Part shown: positions 1 through 12,123 of the stretch, one piece after another
Layout: each line of letters starts with the position of its first letter
How positions within the stretch are numbered: position 1 is the stretch's first letter
Source: Pseudomonas sp. GD04091
GTDB lineage: Bacteria > Pseudomonadota > Gammaproteobacteria > Pseudomonadales > Pseudomonadaceae
Reading direction: 5' to 3'
NCBI RefSeq assembly: GCF_029836165.1
Contig: NZ_JAOEBG010000006.1
Span: 232,378 to 296,377, forward strand
Length of the DNA: 64,000 nt
Made by a program: the position numbers and the translations under genes
The notes under the pieces: generated by a model
Told to the model about the DNA's origin: nothing
Database searches by the model: none
Seen by the model: the letters and a program-made list of their open reading frames with translations, nothing else

Positions 1-1543
1 GGGCGCTGGTGGCCTCGTCCAGCAACAGGATCGGCGCGTCCACCAGCAACGCCCGGGCAATCGCCAGGCGTTGACGCTGACCGCCGGACAAACCCACGCC
101 GCCCTCGCCCAAGGGCGTCTGGTAACCCTGGGGCAACTGCACGATGAACTCATGGGCATGAGCGCCGCGAGCCGCCGCCTCGACCTCGGCCAGACCGGCG
201 TCAGGGCGGCCATAGCGGATATTGGCCTCGACCGTGCCACGGAACAGCGCTGGCTGCTGGGCCACCAGGGCGAACTGGCGGCGCAGCTCGCCAGGCTCCA
301 ATCCGGTGATCGGTTGACCGTCAAGGCAGATGACACCTTGCTGTGGGTCGTAGAACCGCAGCAGCAGGTCGAACAGCGTCGACTTGCCCGCGCCCGACGG
401 CCCTACCAAGGCCACGGTCTGCCCTGGCTGGACCTGCAGGCTCAAACCATCGATGGCCGGTGTCGCAGGGCGCGACGGGTAGGCGAAGCGCACCTCGCGC
501 AGCTCGATGGCACCGCTGGCCCGCCCGCCCGGCAGGTTGTCCGGCCGCGGCGGCGCCAGGATCGTGGCCTGCGCCGCCAGCAGTTCGGCGATGCGCTCGG
601 CGGCGCCGGCGGCCCGTTGCAACTCGCCGATCACTTCGCTCAGGGTGCCGAAGGCGCTGCCGACGATCAGGCTATAGAACACGAAGGCGGCCAGCTCGCC
701 GCCGGAAATGCGCCCGGCGATCACATCCATGCCGCCGACCCACAACATCACCCCCACCGCCCCGAGCACCAGGACGATCACCAGGGTGATCAGCCAGGCC
801 CGCTGGGCGATGCGTCGTCGCGCCACGCCGAACGCCGCCTCCACGGTCTCGGCGAACAGCGCGCGGTCACGCCCCTGGTGGTTGTACGCCTGCACCGTCT
901 TGATCTGGCCGAGGGTTTCGGCGACGTAACTGCCCACGTCGGCGACCCGGTCCTGGCTCTGTCGCGACAGGCTGCGCACCCGCCGGCCGAACAGCAGGAT
1001 CGGCGCGAGCACCAAGGGCAGGGCCAACACCACGATACTGGTCAGCTTGGGGTTGGTGACGAACAGCAGGATCACCCCACCCACCACCATCAAGGCGTTA
1101 CGCAGGAACATCGACAGCGAAGAGCCGATCACCGACTGCAGCAACGTGGTGTCAGCTGTGAGCCGAGACTGGATCTCCGAACTGCGGTTGTCCTCGAAGA
1201 ATCCTGGGTGCAGCCCGACCAGGTGATCGAACACGGCCTGACGGATATCCGCCACGCAGCGCTCACCGATCCACGACACCAGATAGAAGCGGGCGAACGT
1301 TCCCACCGCCAGGGCCATGACCAGCAACAGGAACAGGCCGATGGTCTGGTTGAGCTGGTGCGTCGAGCCGGTCATGAAGCCCTGGTCGACCAGCAGGCGG
1401 ATACCCTGCCCCATGGACAAGGTGATGGCTGCGGTGACCACCAGTGCCAGCAATGCCAGCATGACCTGGCGACGATAAGGGCGGATGAAGCGCCAGCCCA
1501 GGTGCAAGGCTCGGCGCTGACGGGAGGAGACAGGATCAGGCAT
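1..1543 (-). CDS. ABC exporter, MsbA-like fused permease-ATPase (3' end outside window)
   Basis: This gene encodes an ATP-binding-cassette exporter half-transporter with the permease and ATPase on one chain; such proteins act as homodimers in the inner membrane and export lipids, drugs or peptides. The start is the ATG at 1543-1541 and the frame stays open for 514 codons to the window edge. The N-terminal half has about six hydrophobic segments with the typical FFEDNRSSEIQSRL coupling region. The ATPase shows Walker A (VGPSGAGKST), the Q-loop (VAQQPALF), the signature LSGGQRQR and Walker B (ILLLDEATSA), where the window ends. The substrate cannot be told from sequence. A long open frame on the opposite strand over this gene is a high-GC shadow. 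Confidence 0.93.
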   Translation of the reverse strand, partial: MPDPVSSRQRRALHLGWRFIRPYRRQVMLALLALVVTAAITLSMGQGIRLLVDQGFMTGSTHQLNQTIGLFLLLVMALAVGTFARFYLVSWIGERCVADIRQAVFDHLVGLHPGFFEDNRSSEIQSRLTADTTLLQSVIGSSLSMFLRNALMVVGGVILLFVTNPKLTSIVVLALPLVLAPILLFGRRVRSLSRQSQDRVADVGSYVAETLGQIKTVQAYNHQGRDRALFAETVEAAFGVARRRIAQRAWLITLVIVLVLGAVGVMLWVGGMDVIAGRISGGELAAFVFYSLIVGSAFGTLSEVIGELQRAAGAAERIAELLAAQATILAPPRPDNLPGGRASGAIELREVRFAYPSRPATPAIDGLSLQVQPGQTVALVGPSGAGKSTLFDLLLRFYDPQQGVICLDGQPITGLEPGELRRQFALVAQQPALFRGTVEANIRYGRPDAGLAEVEAAARGAHAHEFIVQLPQGYQTPLGEGGVGLSGGQRQRLAIARALLVDAPILLLDEATSA

Positions 1544-1790
1544 GGCGACCGTCGTTCGGCAGTGAGGTGAGCCAAGACTACCATTCGTCCCCTGCCTGGA
1601 ACGCCTGGGAATGCGACGCCATCCCAAGACAGGCCGGGGCAGCAGTGCCTATGCCCATTCGATCTAACCGACGACTGGAGCTTTACCATCGATTCTGGTG
1701 GACTGTCCTGGTCGTGAGGCCGAAGGCGTTGTCACAGCCTGGTCACGGCAGCGCGATACCTTGAGCTTGAACCTGAAGAGGAGACAGGAC

Positions 1791-1964
1791 ATGAGCTTGC
1801 AGCACACCACCAATGCGCCCAAGACCCAGCAACACCCGCAACCTCAGGTCTGCGGCTCGATCATTGACGCGAAGGGCCGCGAGATCCCGATCACCGAGCA
1901 GATGATCCAGAAGGCCTGCAAGGACCTTGAAGACAGCCGGGTCGAGAAAGCCAGCAAGGCCTGA
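1791..1964 (+). CDS. PA1571-family small protein
   Basis: This encodes a 57-residue soluble protein of unknown function that resembles the small Pseudomonas PA1571 family. It begins MSLQHTTNAPKTQQH and has a conserved-looking core with CGSIIDAKGREIPIT followed by a helical, charged tail. The ATG at 1791 follows a good ribosome binding site (GAGGAGACAGG). A strong terminator lies just downstream, so it is a monocistronic unit. The family identity is from memory of the pattern; no role is known to me. Confidence 0.75.
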   Translation: MSLQHTTNAPKTQQHPQPQVCGSIIDAKGREIPITEQMIQKACKDLEDSRVEKASKA

Positions 1965-1980
1965 CTCCAGAATTGCGTGC

Positions 1981-2006
1981 AACCCGGCGCTTGCGCCGGG
2001 TTTTTT
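1981..2006 (+). terminator. Rho-independent terminator of the PA1571-like gene
   Basis: A GC-rich hairpin (AACCCGGCGC, loop, GCGCCGGG) is followed by a run of six T residues, 17 bases after the stop codon. This is a textbook intrinsic terminator. Confidence 0.9.
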
Positions 2007-2083
2007 ATTTGCTTTTCTGCCTGGTGACTGGGCGTGGCAGCGGCGGTGCGCCACACCCACACTGAGGGTGCTTTTGCAGCCCC

Positions 2084-3226
2084 TCAGACCAGCACCGCAC
2101 CCAGTGCACTGACCAGCTGCGTCAACTGCGGCACGTCCCCACGTACCCGCACCGGCAGGCCCTCGATCTCACGCCTTACCGGGTAGTGCTTGCGCAGCAG
2201 GTCGAACGCCGCGCGCTGTTCGGCCGGATCCTCGCTGAGGCTGCGACGAAATTGCGCATCGTCACGGCGTGGGTCGTAGACCGCCCGGCATAGGGTGGCC
2301 AGCACCCACGCCGGATCCGCACCCGCGTCAAACTCGATCTGCGCCAGGCCTGGCGCTGGCAGCAAGTCGGCCAGGTGCACCTGCTCGGGCTCTGCGCGCC
2401 AGCGGCAGAACGCCTGGTAGATCTGCGCCGTGCCGCGCTGCTTGCCGTCCAGGCTGTAGCCGGCGATATGCGGCGTGGCCAAGGTGCACAGGTCGGCCAG
2501 TTGCAGGTCGACCTGTGGCTCGCCTTCCCACACGTCGAGCACCGCGTGCACATCTTCGCGATCGAGCAGCAGCTCGCGCAGGGCCGCATTGTCCACCACC
2601 GGACCACGACTGGCGTTGATCAGCCAGGCCCCGACCCGCAGGCGCGCCAGGCGCGACTGGTCGAGCAGATGCCAGGTTGGATGCTCGCCCCCCCATTGCA
2701 GCGGCGTGTGCAGGCTGATCACGTCGCACTGCTCGAGAATCGTCTCGAGGTCGACGAAGTCGCCGCCCTCGCTGGCCTGGCGCACCGGATCGCACACCAA
2801 CACCTTCCAGCCCAGGCCATGCAGCACCCGCACCAGGCGACCACCGACCTCGCCGGCACCCACCACGCCGTAGACCCGCGTGCCCAGGTCCGCCCCCTCC
2901 AGCTCGGCCAGGGTCAGCAGGCTGCCCAGCACATAGTCGACCACGCCACGGGCATTGCAGCCAGGCGCGCTGCTCCAGTGAATACCGGCTTGGGCGAAGT
3001 AATCGAGGTCGAGGTGATCGGTGCCGATGGTGCAGGTGCCGACAAAGCGCACCCGGCTACCTTCGAGCAGCTGCCGATCGACGCGGGTCACCGAGCGCAC
3101 CAGCAGCACATCGGCGTCCTTGACGCAGGCGGCGTCGATGGCCCGGCCAGGGTAACGGCGGACCTCGCCGAAAGCGGCGAAGAAGGCATCGAGCAGCGGA
3201 ATATTCTCGTCGGCAACTATCAGCAT
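2084..3226 (-). CDS. pdxB: Erythronate-4-phosphate dehydrogenase
   Basis: PdxB oxidises 4-phosphoerythronate in the DXP-dependent pathway to pyridoxal 5'-phosphate (vitamin B6). The 380-residue length is usual for Pseudomonas PdxB. It starts [16 protein letters not shown] and has the 2-hydroxyacid dehydrogenase layout: the nucleotide-binding [13 protein letters not shown], the LHTPLQW segment, the catalytic Arg in NASRGPVVD, the Glu in VWEGEP and the catalytic His in TPHIAGYS. The C-terminal part is the PdxB-specific dimerisation domain. It is convergent with the PA1571-like gene, and TusA is encoded upstream on the same strand. Confidence 0.97.
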   Translation of the reverse strand: MLIVADENIPLLDAFFAAFGEVRRYPGRAIDAACVKDADVLLVRSVTRVDRQLLEGSRVRFVGTCTIGTDHLDLDYFAQAGIHWSSAPGCNARGVVDYVLGSLLTLAELEGADLGTRVYGVVGAGEVGGRLVRVLHGLGWKVLVCDPVRQASEGGDFVDLETILEQCDVISLHTPLQWGGEHPTWHLLDQSRLARLRVGAWLINASRGPVVDNAALRELLLDREDVHAVLDVWEGEPQVDLQLADLCTLATPHIAGYSLDGKQRGTAQIYQAFCRWRAEPEQVHLADLLPAPGLAQIEFDAGADPAWVLATLCRAVYDPRRDDAQFRRSLSEDPAEQRAAFDLLRKHYPVRREIEGLPVRVRGDVPQLTQLVSALGAVLV

Positions 3227-3273
3227 GGCGCTCTCCTGTCAGGGGAGCGCAGTGTAGCGCGATCGCGCACGGC

Positions 3274-3516
3274 TCAGTCGGCCTTCTTGCGGATCCAGTA
3301 CAGGTAGGTGCCGGCCTCTTCCTGCTGACCGAGCAGTTCGTGGCCAAGGAAGATGCAAAACTTGGGAATGTCGCGGCGGGTCGACGGGTCGGTGGCGACC
3401 ACCTTGAGCACACCGCCGGATGCCAGCTCGCGCACGTGCTTGTGCAGCATCATCACCGGCTCCGGGCAGTTCAGGCCGGTGGCGTCGAGGATCGCGTCGT
3501 GGGTGAAATCGGTCAT
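3274..3516 (-). CDS. tusA: Sulfur carrier protein TusA
   Basis: TusA is an 80-residue sulfurtransferase that accepts persulfide sulfur from IscS and passes it on for 2-thiouridine modification of tRNA wobble bases and for molybdenum cofactor balance. The sulfur-carrying cysteine lies in the family motif [14 protein letters not shown]. The start is ATG 3516-3514, preceded by GGAG at good spacing; a longer upstream reading frame has no support. It sits between pdxB and rlmM on the same strand, separated from rlmM by a REP sequence, so co-transcription with rlmM is uncertain. Confidence 0.96.
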   Translation of the reverse strand: MTDFTHDAILDATGLNCPEPVMMLHKHVRELASGGVLKVVATDPSTRRDIPKFCIFLGHELLGQQEEAGTYLYWIRKKAD

Positions 3517-3566
3517 GAAAGGCTCCGCAAAATGATCGTCATTGTGGCGCATCGGTCGCCGGGCTC

Positions 3567-3612
3567 CAAGGGGCTGCGCCGCAGCCCATCGCCGGCAAGC
3601 CGGCTCCCACGG
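3567..3612. repeat. REP-type repeat between tusA and rlmM
   Basis: The segment contains the palindromic Pseudomonas putida-type REP core CGCCGGCAAGCCGGCTCCCAC preceded by a GGGCTGCGCCGCAGCCC hairpin. Similar copies occur at 7684 and 10431 in this window. These repeats are intergenic, can act as transcript stabilisers or terminators, and none was seen inside the island. Confidence 0.8.
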
Positions 3613-3654
3613 CAAATCACAGGGCATTGGGAGCGGGTTTGACTGGCGATGGCC

Positions 3655-4719
3655 TCAGCGCGGTTTCAGGTCCAACCGGCGCAGATGGCAGGTCACTTCC
3701 TCACGGTCGTGGTACAGCTGCTTGCAGGCGATCGACACCTTGACCTTGCGCGCCTTGAATCCGGCCTCGATACGCTCGAGCAGCTTGCGCACCTCGGCAT
3801 GGCGCTGCTTCATCGGCAGTTTGAGATTGACCACCGCCTCGCGGCACAAGCCTTCACCCAGCCAGGTTTCGATCAGCGAGGCCGTGCGGGCAGGTTTCTC
3901 GACGATGTCGCAGACCATCCAGTCCACCGTCTGCTTCGGCTTCCAGGTGAAACCATCCGCCATCAGGTGGGTGACCAGGCCGGTGTCCATCAGGCTCTCG
4001 GCCATCGGCCCGTTGTCGATGGCGGTCACCAGCATGCCGCGCTTGACCAGTTGGTAGGTCCAGCCGCCGGGGGCGGCGCCCAGGTCGACGCCGGTCATGT
4101 CGTCGTTCAGGCGCTGGTCCCACTGCTCGCGGGGAATGAACTGATGCCACGCTTCCTCGAGCTTGAGGGTCGAGCGGCTGGGTGCCTCGCGGGGAAACTT
4201 CAGGCGCGGGATGCCCATCGGCCACAGCGCCGAGTTGTCGGCCTCGGCAAGCCCCAGGAACACCCGCCGACCACTGATGAAGGTCAGCAGCAGGCGTGGC
4301 CGCCGGACGTCGTCCACCAGTCGCCCGGCCTTTTCCAGGGCCTTGCGCAGCGGCACCTCGAACTTGCGGCAGAACGTCGACAGCTCCTTGCCTTCATTGC
4401 TGTCGAGCACTTCCAGCCACAGGCTGCCGCACACCGGCAGTCCGGCCAGGTGCTCCAGCAACACGCTGATGCGGTCGGTTTCCGGCAGCTCGACGAAGGT
4501 GCCGCGCGCCCACTGGCGCGGGAAGATCAACTGCGAGAAACGCAGCGTCTGCATCATGCGCTCGGCACCGTCCGGTTCGCTGCAGACGAACTCGGCGCAG
4601 GCGCTCTGCGGCTTGCCCTTGGCGTAGCCGGCCACGCCCAGGTGGGCGGCGTGTTCGCTGATTTCGGCGCAGACCTCGCCCTCGAAGCCGGGCCGGCAAT
4701 GCATGAACAGGGTATTCAT
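3655..4719 (-). CDS. rlmM: 23S rRNA 2'-O-ribose C2498 methyltransferase
   Basis: RlmM is a SAM-dependent Rossmann-fold enzyme that methylates the 2'-OH of C2498 in the peptidyl transferase loop of 23S rRNA. The 354-residue length fits the family. It begins MNTLFMHCRPGFEGEVCAE, has a THUMP-like N-terminal region, and shows the SAM-binding segment GVDLGAAPGGWTYQLV at about residues 210-225. The later VNLKLPMK segment carries one lysine of the catalytic tetrad. The gene lies divergent to acnA, with the shared upstream region at 4720-4937. Confidence 0.96.
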   Translation of the reverse strand: MNTLFMHCRPGFEGEVCAEISEHAAHLGVAGYAKGKPQSACAEFVCSEPDGAERMMQTLRFSQLIFPRQWARGTFVELPETDRISVLLEHLAGLPVCGSLWLEVLDSNEGKELSTFCRKFEVPLRKALEKAGRLVDDVRRPRLLLTFISGRRVFLGLAEADNSALWPMGIPRLKFPREAPSRSTLKLEEAWHQFIPREQWDQRLNDDMTGVDLGAAPGGWTYQLVKRGMLVTAIDNGPMAESLMDTGLVTHLMADGFTWKPKQTVDWMVCDIVEKPARTASLIETWLGEGLCREAVVNLKLPMKQRHAEVRKLLERIEAGFKARKVKVSIACKQLYHDREEVTCHLRRLDLKPR

Positions 4720-4937
4720 TTCTCACTCCACATCACTGGCGCGGATGGCGCCAGGGCGGCGAATGATAAAGGAAGATCGGAACCTGCGACACGTCCCACC
4801 GGTCCAGAAGAGGGTCAGGTGGGCCAAACCGGTCTAACCTGACTGTTCGCCAGGTCCGTGCCGTGCGGACCGATCCAGAGCGGTGACACCGGCGAGCCAA
4901 GCGCAGTCGTCGGGCACCGGAGCACAAGGAGTTGTAA

Positions 4938-7679
<2,742 letters not shown>

Positions 7680-7683
7680 GCCC

Positions 7684-7770
7684 CATCGCGGGGCAAGCCC
7701 GCTCCCACAATGCCTGATTTGCGAGCCCTGTGGGAGCCGGCTTGCCGGCGCTGGGCTGCGGAGCAGCCCC
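7684..7770. repeat. REP pair downstream of acnA
   Basis: Two inverted REP-like units follow the acnA stop codon: ATCGCGGGGCAAGCCCGCTC and, about 40 bases on, GTGGGAGCCGGCTTGCCGGC followed by a GGGCTGCGGAGCAGCCC hairpin. This is the P. putida-type species-specific repeat and probably ends or stabilises the acnA transcript. Confidence 0.85.
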
Positions 7771-7872
7771 GGTAACCCTGACGGGCTTGCCCCGTGTTGG
7801 TGGTTTCAGGTGTCCCGAAGGCCAGACGAGGAGTCCTACCCTCCTCGGATTCACCGGCACTAAGGAAATGTC

Positions 7873-8649
7873 ATGCCTCTTCCCCACTGGATCGCCCTGC
7901 TCCTGCTCGCCGTCGGCTATGCAATCGCCCTGGCCTACGGCAGCCTCGGCCTCGCCGCCCTGCCCGCCTTGCTCGCCCTGCTGGGCAGCGCCTTGCTCGT
8001 TCGGCGCCCGGTACGCTGGCAACAAAGCCTCGGCCATCTGCTGTTCATCCTGCTCGCCATCGCCCTCGCCCTGCACTGGCTGCCGGGCTTCAACGGCGCC
8101 AAGGTGATCGACAAGGCGGTGTTCAGCGAAGGCGCCGCGCCGTTTTCCATGTACCTCAACCTCGACAAGCCACTGATCGGCGTCTGGCTGCTGCTGGCTT
8201 GCCCCTGGCTGGTCCTGCTGCGCGGTCGTGGCCTGCTGCCGAGCCTCGCACTGATCCTGCCACTGACCCTGCTTGCCTGTCTGGGCGGCGCATGGGCTCT
8301 CGGCATGGTGGCCTGGGCTCCGAAGTGGCCCGACCAGGCGTGGCTGTGGCTGCTGAACAACCTGCTGCTGGTAAGCCTGACCGAGGAGCTGCTGTTCCGT
8401 GGCTACATCCAGGGCGGCCTGCAACGCCTGTTCAGGCATGAAGGCCTGGCGTTGCTGGCAGCCGCCCTGTTGTTCGGCCTGGCGCACCTGGGCGGTGGCT
8501 GGCAGTGGTTCTACCTGGCCACCCTGGCCGGCGTGGGGTATGGTCTGGCCTATCGCCATGGCGGACTGGCGGCGGCCGTGCTGTGCCATGTGTGCGTCAA
8601 CCTGGCGCACTTCGCGGCTTTCACCTATCCGATGCTGGCCCATCCTTGA
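7873..8649 (+). CDS. CPBP-family intramembrane glutamic endopeptidase
   Basis: This 258-residue integral membrane protein belongs to the CPBP/Rce1 (Abi) family of intramembrane proteases. About seven hydrophobic segments are visible. The family motifs are clear: the EE pair in LTEELLFRGYIQGGL at about residues 172-176, the histidine motif FGLAHLGGG, and a last helix with HVCVNLAHF. Substrates in Pseudomonas are not known. The start ATG follows a weak AAGGAA sequence. It stands alone between acnA and the chemoreceptor gene. Confidence 0.85.
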   Translation: MPLPHWIALLLLAVGYAIALAYGSLGLAALPALLALLGSALLVRRPVRWQQSLGHLLFILLAIALALHWLPGFNGAKVIDKAVFSEGAAPFSMYLNLDKPLIGVWLLLACPWLVLLRGRGLLPSLALILPLTLLACLGGAWALGMVAWAPKWPDQAWLWLLNNLLLVSLTEELLFRGYIQGGLQRLFRHEGLALLAAALLFGLAHLGGGWQWFYLATLAGVGYGLAYRHGGLAAAVLCHVCVNLAHFAAFTYPMLAHP

Positions 8650-8850
8650 ACAATCGGTCATGATCCGACCTATTCGTCATCATTCATAAATAAAACTGCA
8701 ATATGGGTGGCAACGTCTGCGATCAGGCAGCCTTGCGTTAACCCAGTCAACCTGAGCGCACCTTGCGCCAGATCAACGCAGTCAAATATCCATTCAATAA
8801 AACCAGAGGCTTGCCGATACCTATCGAAAGCCTTGCGGATTGAACAGCCA

Positions 8851-10416
8851 ATGCGTAACAACCAGCCGATTACCCAGAGAGAACGGACTTTCCCTGCCCA
8901 GCAGCGGTTGATCTCCACCACCAACGCCAAAGGCGTGATCACCTACTGCAACGATGCCTTCATCGAGATCAGCGGTTTCTCCCGCGAGGAACTGATGGGC
9001 GCACCGCACAATCTGGTGCGCCACCCCGACGTACCGCCGGCGGTGTTCGCCCACATGTGGCAGACCCTCAAGCAGGGCCTGCCGTGGATGGGCATCGTCA
9101 AGAACCGCTGCAGGTCGGGCGACCATTACTGGGTCAACGCCTACGTCACGCCGATCTTCGACAACAACCAGGTGGTCGGCTACGAGTCGGTCCGGGTCAA
9201 GCCCACCGCCGAGCAGATCCGCCGCGCCGAAGGCCTGTACCAGCGCATCAACCAGGGCAAGTCGGCCATCCCGAAACGTGACAAGTGGCTACCGGTGCTG
9301 CAGGACTGGCTGCCGTTCATCCTCGTCAGTCAGATCGGCTTCCTCATCGGCAACTGGCTCGGCCACTCCTGGGGCTTCGCCCTGGCCGCCGGCCTGTCGG
9401 TGCCGCTCGGCCTGCTCGGGCTGAGCTGGCAGCAGCGCGGCCTCAAGCGCCTGCTGCGCCTGGCCGAGCAGACCACCTCCGACCCGCTGATCGCGCAGAT
9501 GTACACCGACAGCCGCGGCGTCCAGGCACGCCTGGAAATGGCCATGCTCAGCCAGGATGCACGGATGAAGACCTGCCTGACCCGCCTGCAGGACAGCGCC
9601 GAGCAGCTCAGCGACCAGGCCCGCCAGTCCGATGCCCTCGCCCACCAGAGCTCATCCGGCCTGGAGCGTCAGCGCGTGGAAACCGAACAGGTCGCCGCGG
9701 CCGTCAACCAGATGGCCGCCACCACGCAGGAAGTGGCCAATCACGTCCAGCGCACCGCCGACGCCACCCAGGAAGCCAATCGCCTGACCAGCCAGGGCCG
9801 CAACATCGCCGGTGAAACCCGCGATGCCATCGAGCGACTGTCCGCCGCCGTGGGCGAGACCGGGCTGACCGTCACCCAACTGGCCAAGGACAGCGACGAG
9901 ATCGGTGGCGTGGTCGATGTGATCAAAGGCATCGCCGACCAGACCAACCTGCTGGCGCTCAACGCTGCGATCGAAGCGGCGCGCGCCGGCGAAATGGGCC
10001 GAGGCTTTGCCGTGGTCGCCGACGAGGTACGTCAGCTGGCCCAGCGCACCGCTGAATCCACCGGGCAGATCCACACCCTGATCGCCAAGCTGCAACAAAC
10101 CGCCAACAACGCGGTGCAGACCATGGAGACCGGTCACCGCCAGGCCCAGGAGGGCGTCGAGCGGGTCATGGAGGCCGACCAGGCGCTGGTGGGCATCAGC
10201 GAGGCCGTGGCCAACATCACCGACATGGCGACCCAGATCGCCGCCGCCACCGAAGAGCAGAGCGCGGTGGCCGAGGAGATCAGCCGCAACATCAGCACCA
10301 TCGCCGACCTCGCCGACCAGACCTCTGGCCAGGCCCAACGCTCGGCGCTGCTCAGCGAAGAGCTGACCAGCACGGCGGGCACCCAATACTCGCTGGTCGA
10401 GCGCTTCAACCGCTGA
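8851..10416 (+). CDS. Aer-like PAS-domain methyl-accepting chemotaxis protein
   Basis: This 521-residue chemoreceptor has the length and layout of Pseudomonas Aer, the FAD-binding redox/energy taxis sensor. Residues about 20-120 form a PAS domain ([24 protein letters not shown] and a WMGIVKNR segment). A hydrophobic hairpin at about 150-200 anchors it in the inner membrane. The C-terminal half is a long coiled coil with the conserved receptor hairpin tip around [18 protein letters not shown], which contacts CheA and CheW. I chose ATG 8851 (MRNNQPITQ) over an open-frame start at 8707 because the upstream residues do not look like protein and the shorter form matches Aer. The sensory FAD ligand cannot be proven by eye. 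Confidence 0.9.
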   Translation: MRNNQPITQRERTFPAQQRLISTTNAKGVITYCNDAFIEISGFSREELMGAPHNLVRHPDVPPAVFAHMWQTLKQGLPWMGIVKNRCRSGDHYWVNAYVTPIFDNNQVVGYESVRVKPTAEQIRRAEGLYQRINQGKSAIPKRDKWLPVLQDWLPFILVSQIGFLIGNWLGHSWGFALAAGLSVPLGLLGLSWQQRGLKRLLRLAEQTTSDPLIAQMYTDSRGVQARLEMAMLSQDARMKTCLTRLQDSAEQLSDQARQSDALAHQSSSGLERQRVETEQVAAAVNQMAATTQEVANHVQRTADATQEANRLTSQGRNIAGETRDAIERLSAAVGETGLTVTQLAKDSDEIGGVVDVIKGIADQTNLLALNAAIEAARAGEMGRGFAVVADEVRQLAQRTAESTGQIHTLIAKLQQTANNAVQTMETGHRQAQEGVERVMEADQALVGISEAVANITDMATQIAAATEEQSAVAEEISRNISTIADLADQTSGQAQRSALLSEELTSTAGTQYSLVERFNR

Positions 10417-10430
10417 AATCTACGGACGCT

Positions 10431-10498
10431 ATCGCGGGGCAAGCCCGCTGCCACAGGTCCAACGTACCGGCCCTGTGGCAGCGGGCTTGCCCCGCGAT
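10431..10498. repeat. Inverted REP pair forming a long hairpin
   Basis: Two REP units face each other: ATCGCGGGGCAAGCCCGCTG and its exact reverse complement 28 bases later, with CCACAGG also matched. The resulting stem is about 27 bp. It sits between the convergent chemoreceptor and pseudouridine synthase genes and probably serves as a bidirectional terminator or mRNA-stabilising structure. Confidence 0.9.
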
Positions 10499-10503
10499 GC
10501 CTT

Positions 10504-11391
10504 TTACCAGTCGAGCTTCAGGCGGCTCTCGAAATAGCGCGCCTCGCCCGTCAACGGGTCGTCAAAACGCAGGCTGTGGGCCAACAGCTTCAGTGGCCGC
10601 GCGTAATCGTCCTGCTCATCGAGCAGTTGCGGATAGAACGGGTCGTTGCAGATCCCCGCGCCCAGCGCCGCCATGTGCACACGCAGTTGGTGGGTCTTGC
10701 CGGTAATCGGTGACAGGCCATAGCGCCACAGCCCGCCCTTCTTCTCCAGCACGCAAGCGTGGGTTTCGCTGTTGTCGGCCCCGTCCACCTCCTGCATGCG
10801 AAAGAACGGCTCGCCATGGGCCAGGCGGCTGCGGTGCACCAGCGGATAGTCATGCTGCGGCATGGCGGCGGCGATCGCCTGGTAGTGTTTGTCGATGCGC
10901 CGCTCGGGGAACAGGCGCTGATAGGCACCGCGGCTCTGCGGGTTGGCAGAGAACAGCACCAGCCCGGCGGTGTGTCGATCGATGCGGTGCAGCGGCACCA
11001 GATGCGGGTTGTCCAGGCGCCGGATCAACCGACGCAGCAGCGTCTGCTCGACGTACTCGCCGGTGGGCGTGACCGGCAGGAAGTGCGGCTTGTCCGCCAC
11101 CACCAGGTGCTCGTCGACATGCAGGATCTCTTCCTGCACAGGGATCACTTTTTCATTGGGCACTTCACGGAAGTAGTGCAGGCGCATGCCCTGGCGATAG
11201 CGGGTGTCCGCCGCAATGGGCTGACCCTCGGCATTCAGTACCCGCCCTCGGGCGAAGCGATCGAGCCACTGCTCACGACCGATACCCTTGAAATGGTCGC
11301 ACAGGCAGTCGAGCACGGTCGCCCAGGGCCCCGGTGGCAGGCATACGGTACTGGCTTGCTGGCGGGCGGGGTCGAAAGGCGTGGTCATCAT
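10504..11391 (-). CDS. RluA-family pseudouridine synthase
   Basis: This 295-residue enzyme belongs to the RluA-like pseudouridine synthases, which isomerise uridine in rRNA or tRNA. The catalytic motif HRIDRHTAGLVLFS carries the conserved nucleophilic aspartate at about residue 138. The later GLSPITGKTHQLRVHM and GDPFY-like (NDPFYP) motifs also fit. The N-terminal part resembles an S4-like region. The exact RNA target cannot be assigned; it is not one of the larger RluB/E type proteins. It is convergent with the chemoreceptor gene. Confidence 0.9.
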   Translation of the reverse strand: MMTTPFDPARQQASTVCLPPGPWATVLDCLCDHFKGIGREQWLDRFARGRVLNAEGQPIAADTRYRQGMRLHYFREVPNEKVIPVQEEILHVDEHLVVADKPHFLPVTPTGEYVEQTLLRRLIRRLDNPHLVPLHRIDRHTAGLVLFSANPQSRGAYQRLFPERRIDKHYQAIAAAMPQHDYPLVHRSRLAHGEPFFRMQEVDGADNSETHACVLEKKGGLWRYGLSPITGKTHQLRVHMAALGAGICNDPFYPQLLDEQDDYARPLKLLAHSLRFDDPLTGEARYFESRLKLDW

Positions 11392-11437
11392 CGGGCTCGA
11401 TTCTGCGGGGCAGGCATTATCCCCTACCCCGCGCCCC

Positions 11438-11746
11438 TCAACCAGCCTCGCTGGCCGGTTCGCAGCGCGCCTTCAGCCAACGCAACACCTGCACCGCATC
11501 CCAGCGGCCCGGATCGTAGAGCGCGTAGCTCAGCCCCTGGTACCCCACCACATCCAGAGGGCGGTGGAAGCCGGCGCGCTGGAACAACGCCTCGATCTCG
11601 GCGAAGCAGGTGTTGAAATGGACTTTGCCGAACGGGGTTCGCTCATCGGTGACGATGCCATCGAGGCGCAGTTCCAGCACCGCCTCGCACACACGCTCGG
11701 GCGGCATGTGGTTGATGCTGTACTTGAGTTGCTCGACATTGAGCAT
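11438..11746 (-). CDS. Conserved small protein of unknown function
   Basis: This encodes 102 residues beginning MLNVEQLKYSINHMPPERV. No catalytic motif is seen. It looks like a compact soluble alpha/beta protein with an acidic centre. I chose ATG 11746 because CCGAGGTGAAGCC gives a good ribosome binding site there; the frame runs further upstream without one. It follows the pseudouridine synthase gene's upstream side on the same strand and precedes a glutaredoxin-like gene. I do not recognise the family. Confidence 0.7.
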   Translation of the reverse strand: MLNVEQLKYSINHMPPERVCEAVLELRLDGIVTDERTPFGKVHFNTCFAEIEALFQRAGFHRPLDVVGYQGLSYALYDPGRWDAVQVLRWLKARCEPASEAG

Positions 11747-11814
11747 GGCTTCACCTCGGATACTGTATTTATATACAGCATACGGAGCGAGCCGTCCCGC
11801 CGTCAATGCGCGGC

Positions 11815-12072
11815 TCAACCCAGGAAGGCCACCACCTGCTCGGCATCGAACGGCCAGGCCAGCTCGGCCCCGGTGTCACAACGGCGCAGCACCGGGATAC
11901 TCAGGCCGTAGCGCTCGAACAGCGCCTCGCTGTCAGCGATATCGATCAGCTCGACCATCAGGCCATGCTCGACGAACGGCATGAGCAAGGCCTCGGCCAC
12001 TTCACACAGGTGACACCCGACGGTGCCGAACAGTTGGGTTTCAGGGAGCATGCAGGCATCCGCAAATCGCAT
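11815..12072 (-). CDS. Glutaredoxin-family protein (DUF836 type)
   Basis: This encodes an 85-residue (or 78 if it starts at the second Met, 12051) thioredoxin-fold protein. The redox motif CHLC is in LFGTVGCHLCEVAEALL, with the cis-proline loop SIPVLRR and a C-terminal helix. Proteins of this type are small dithiol oxidoreductases of uncertain partner in Pseudomonas. It lies between the 102-residue unknown and amtB, all on the minus strand. Confidence 0.85.
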   Translation of the reverse strand: MRFADACMLPETQLFGTVGCHLCEVAEALLMPFVEHGLMVELIDIADSEALFERYGLSIPVLRRCDTGAELAWPFDAEQVVAFLG

Positions 12073-12123
12073 GAATGGATGCTCATTCTAGGTCCCTGTC
12101 CGCCACCGCGCACCTGACCTGGC

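Noticed and set aside
71..1570. 499-codon plus-strand open frame
   Set aside because: Shadow of the minus-strand ABC exporter, which shows all the ATPase motifs in its own frame; the plus translation is Gln/His/Arg-rich and has no motif.
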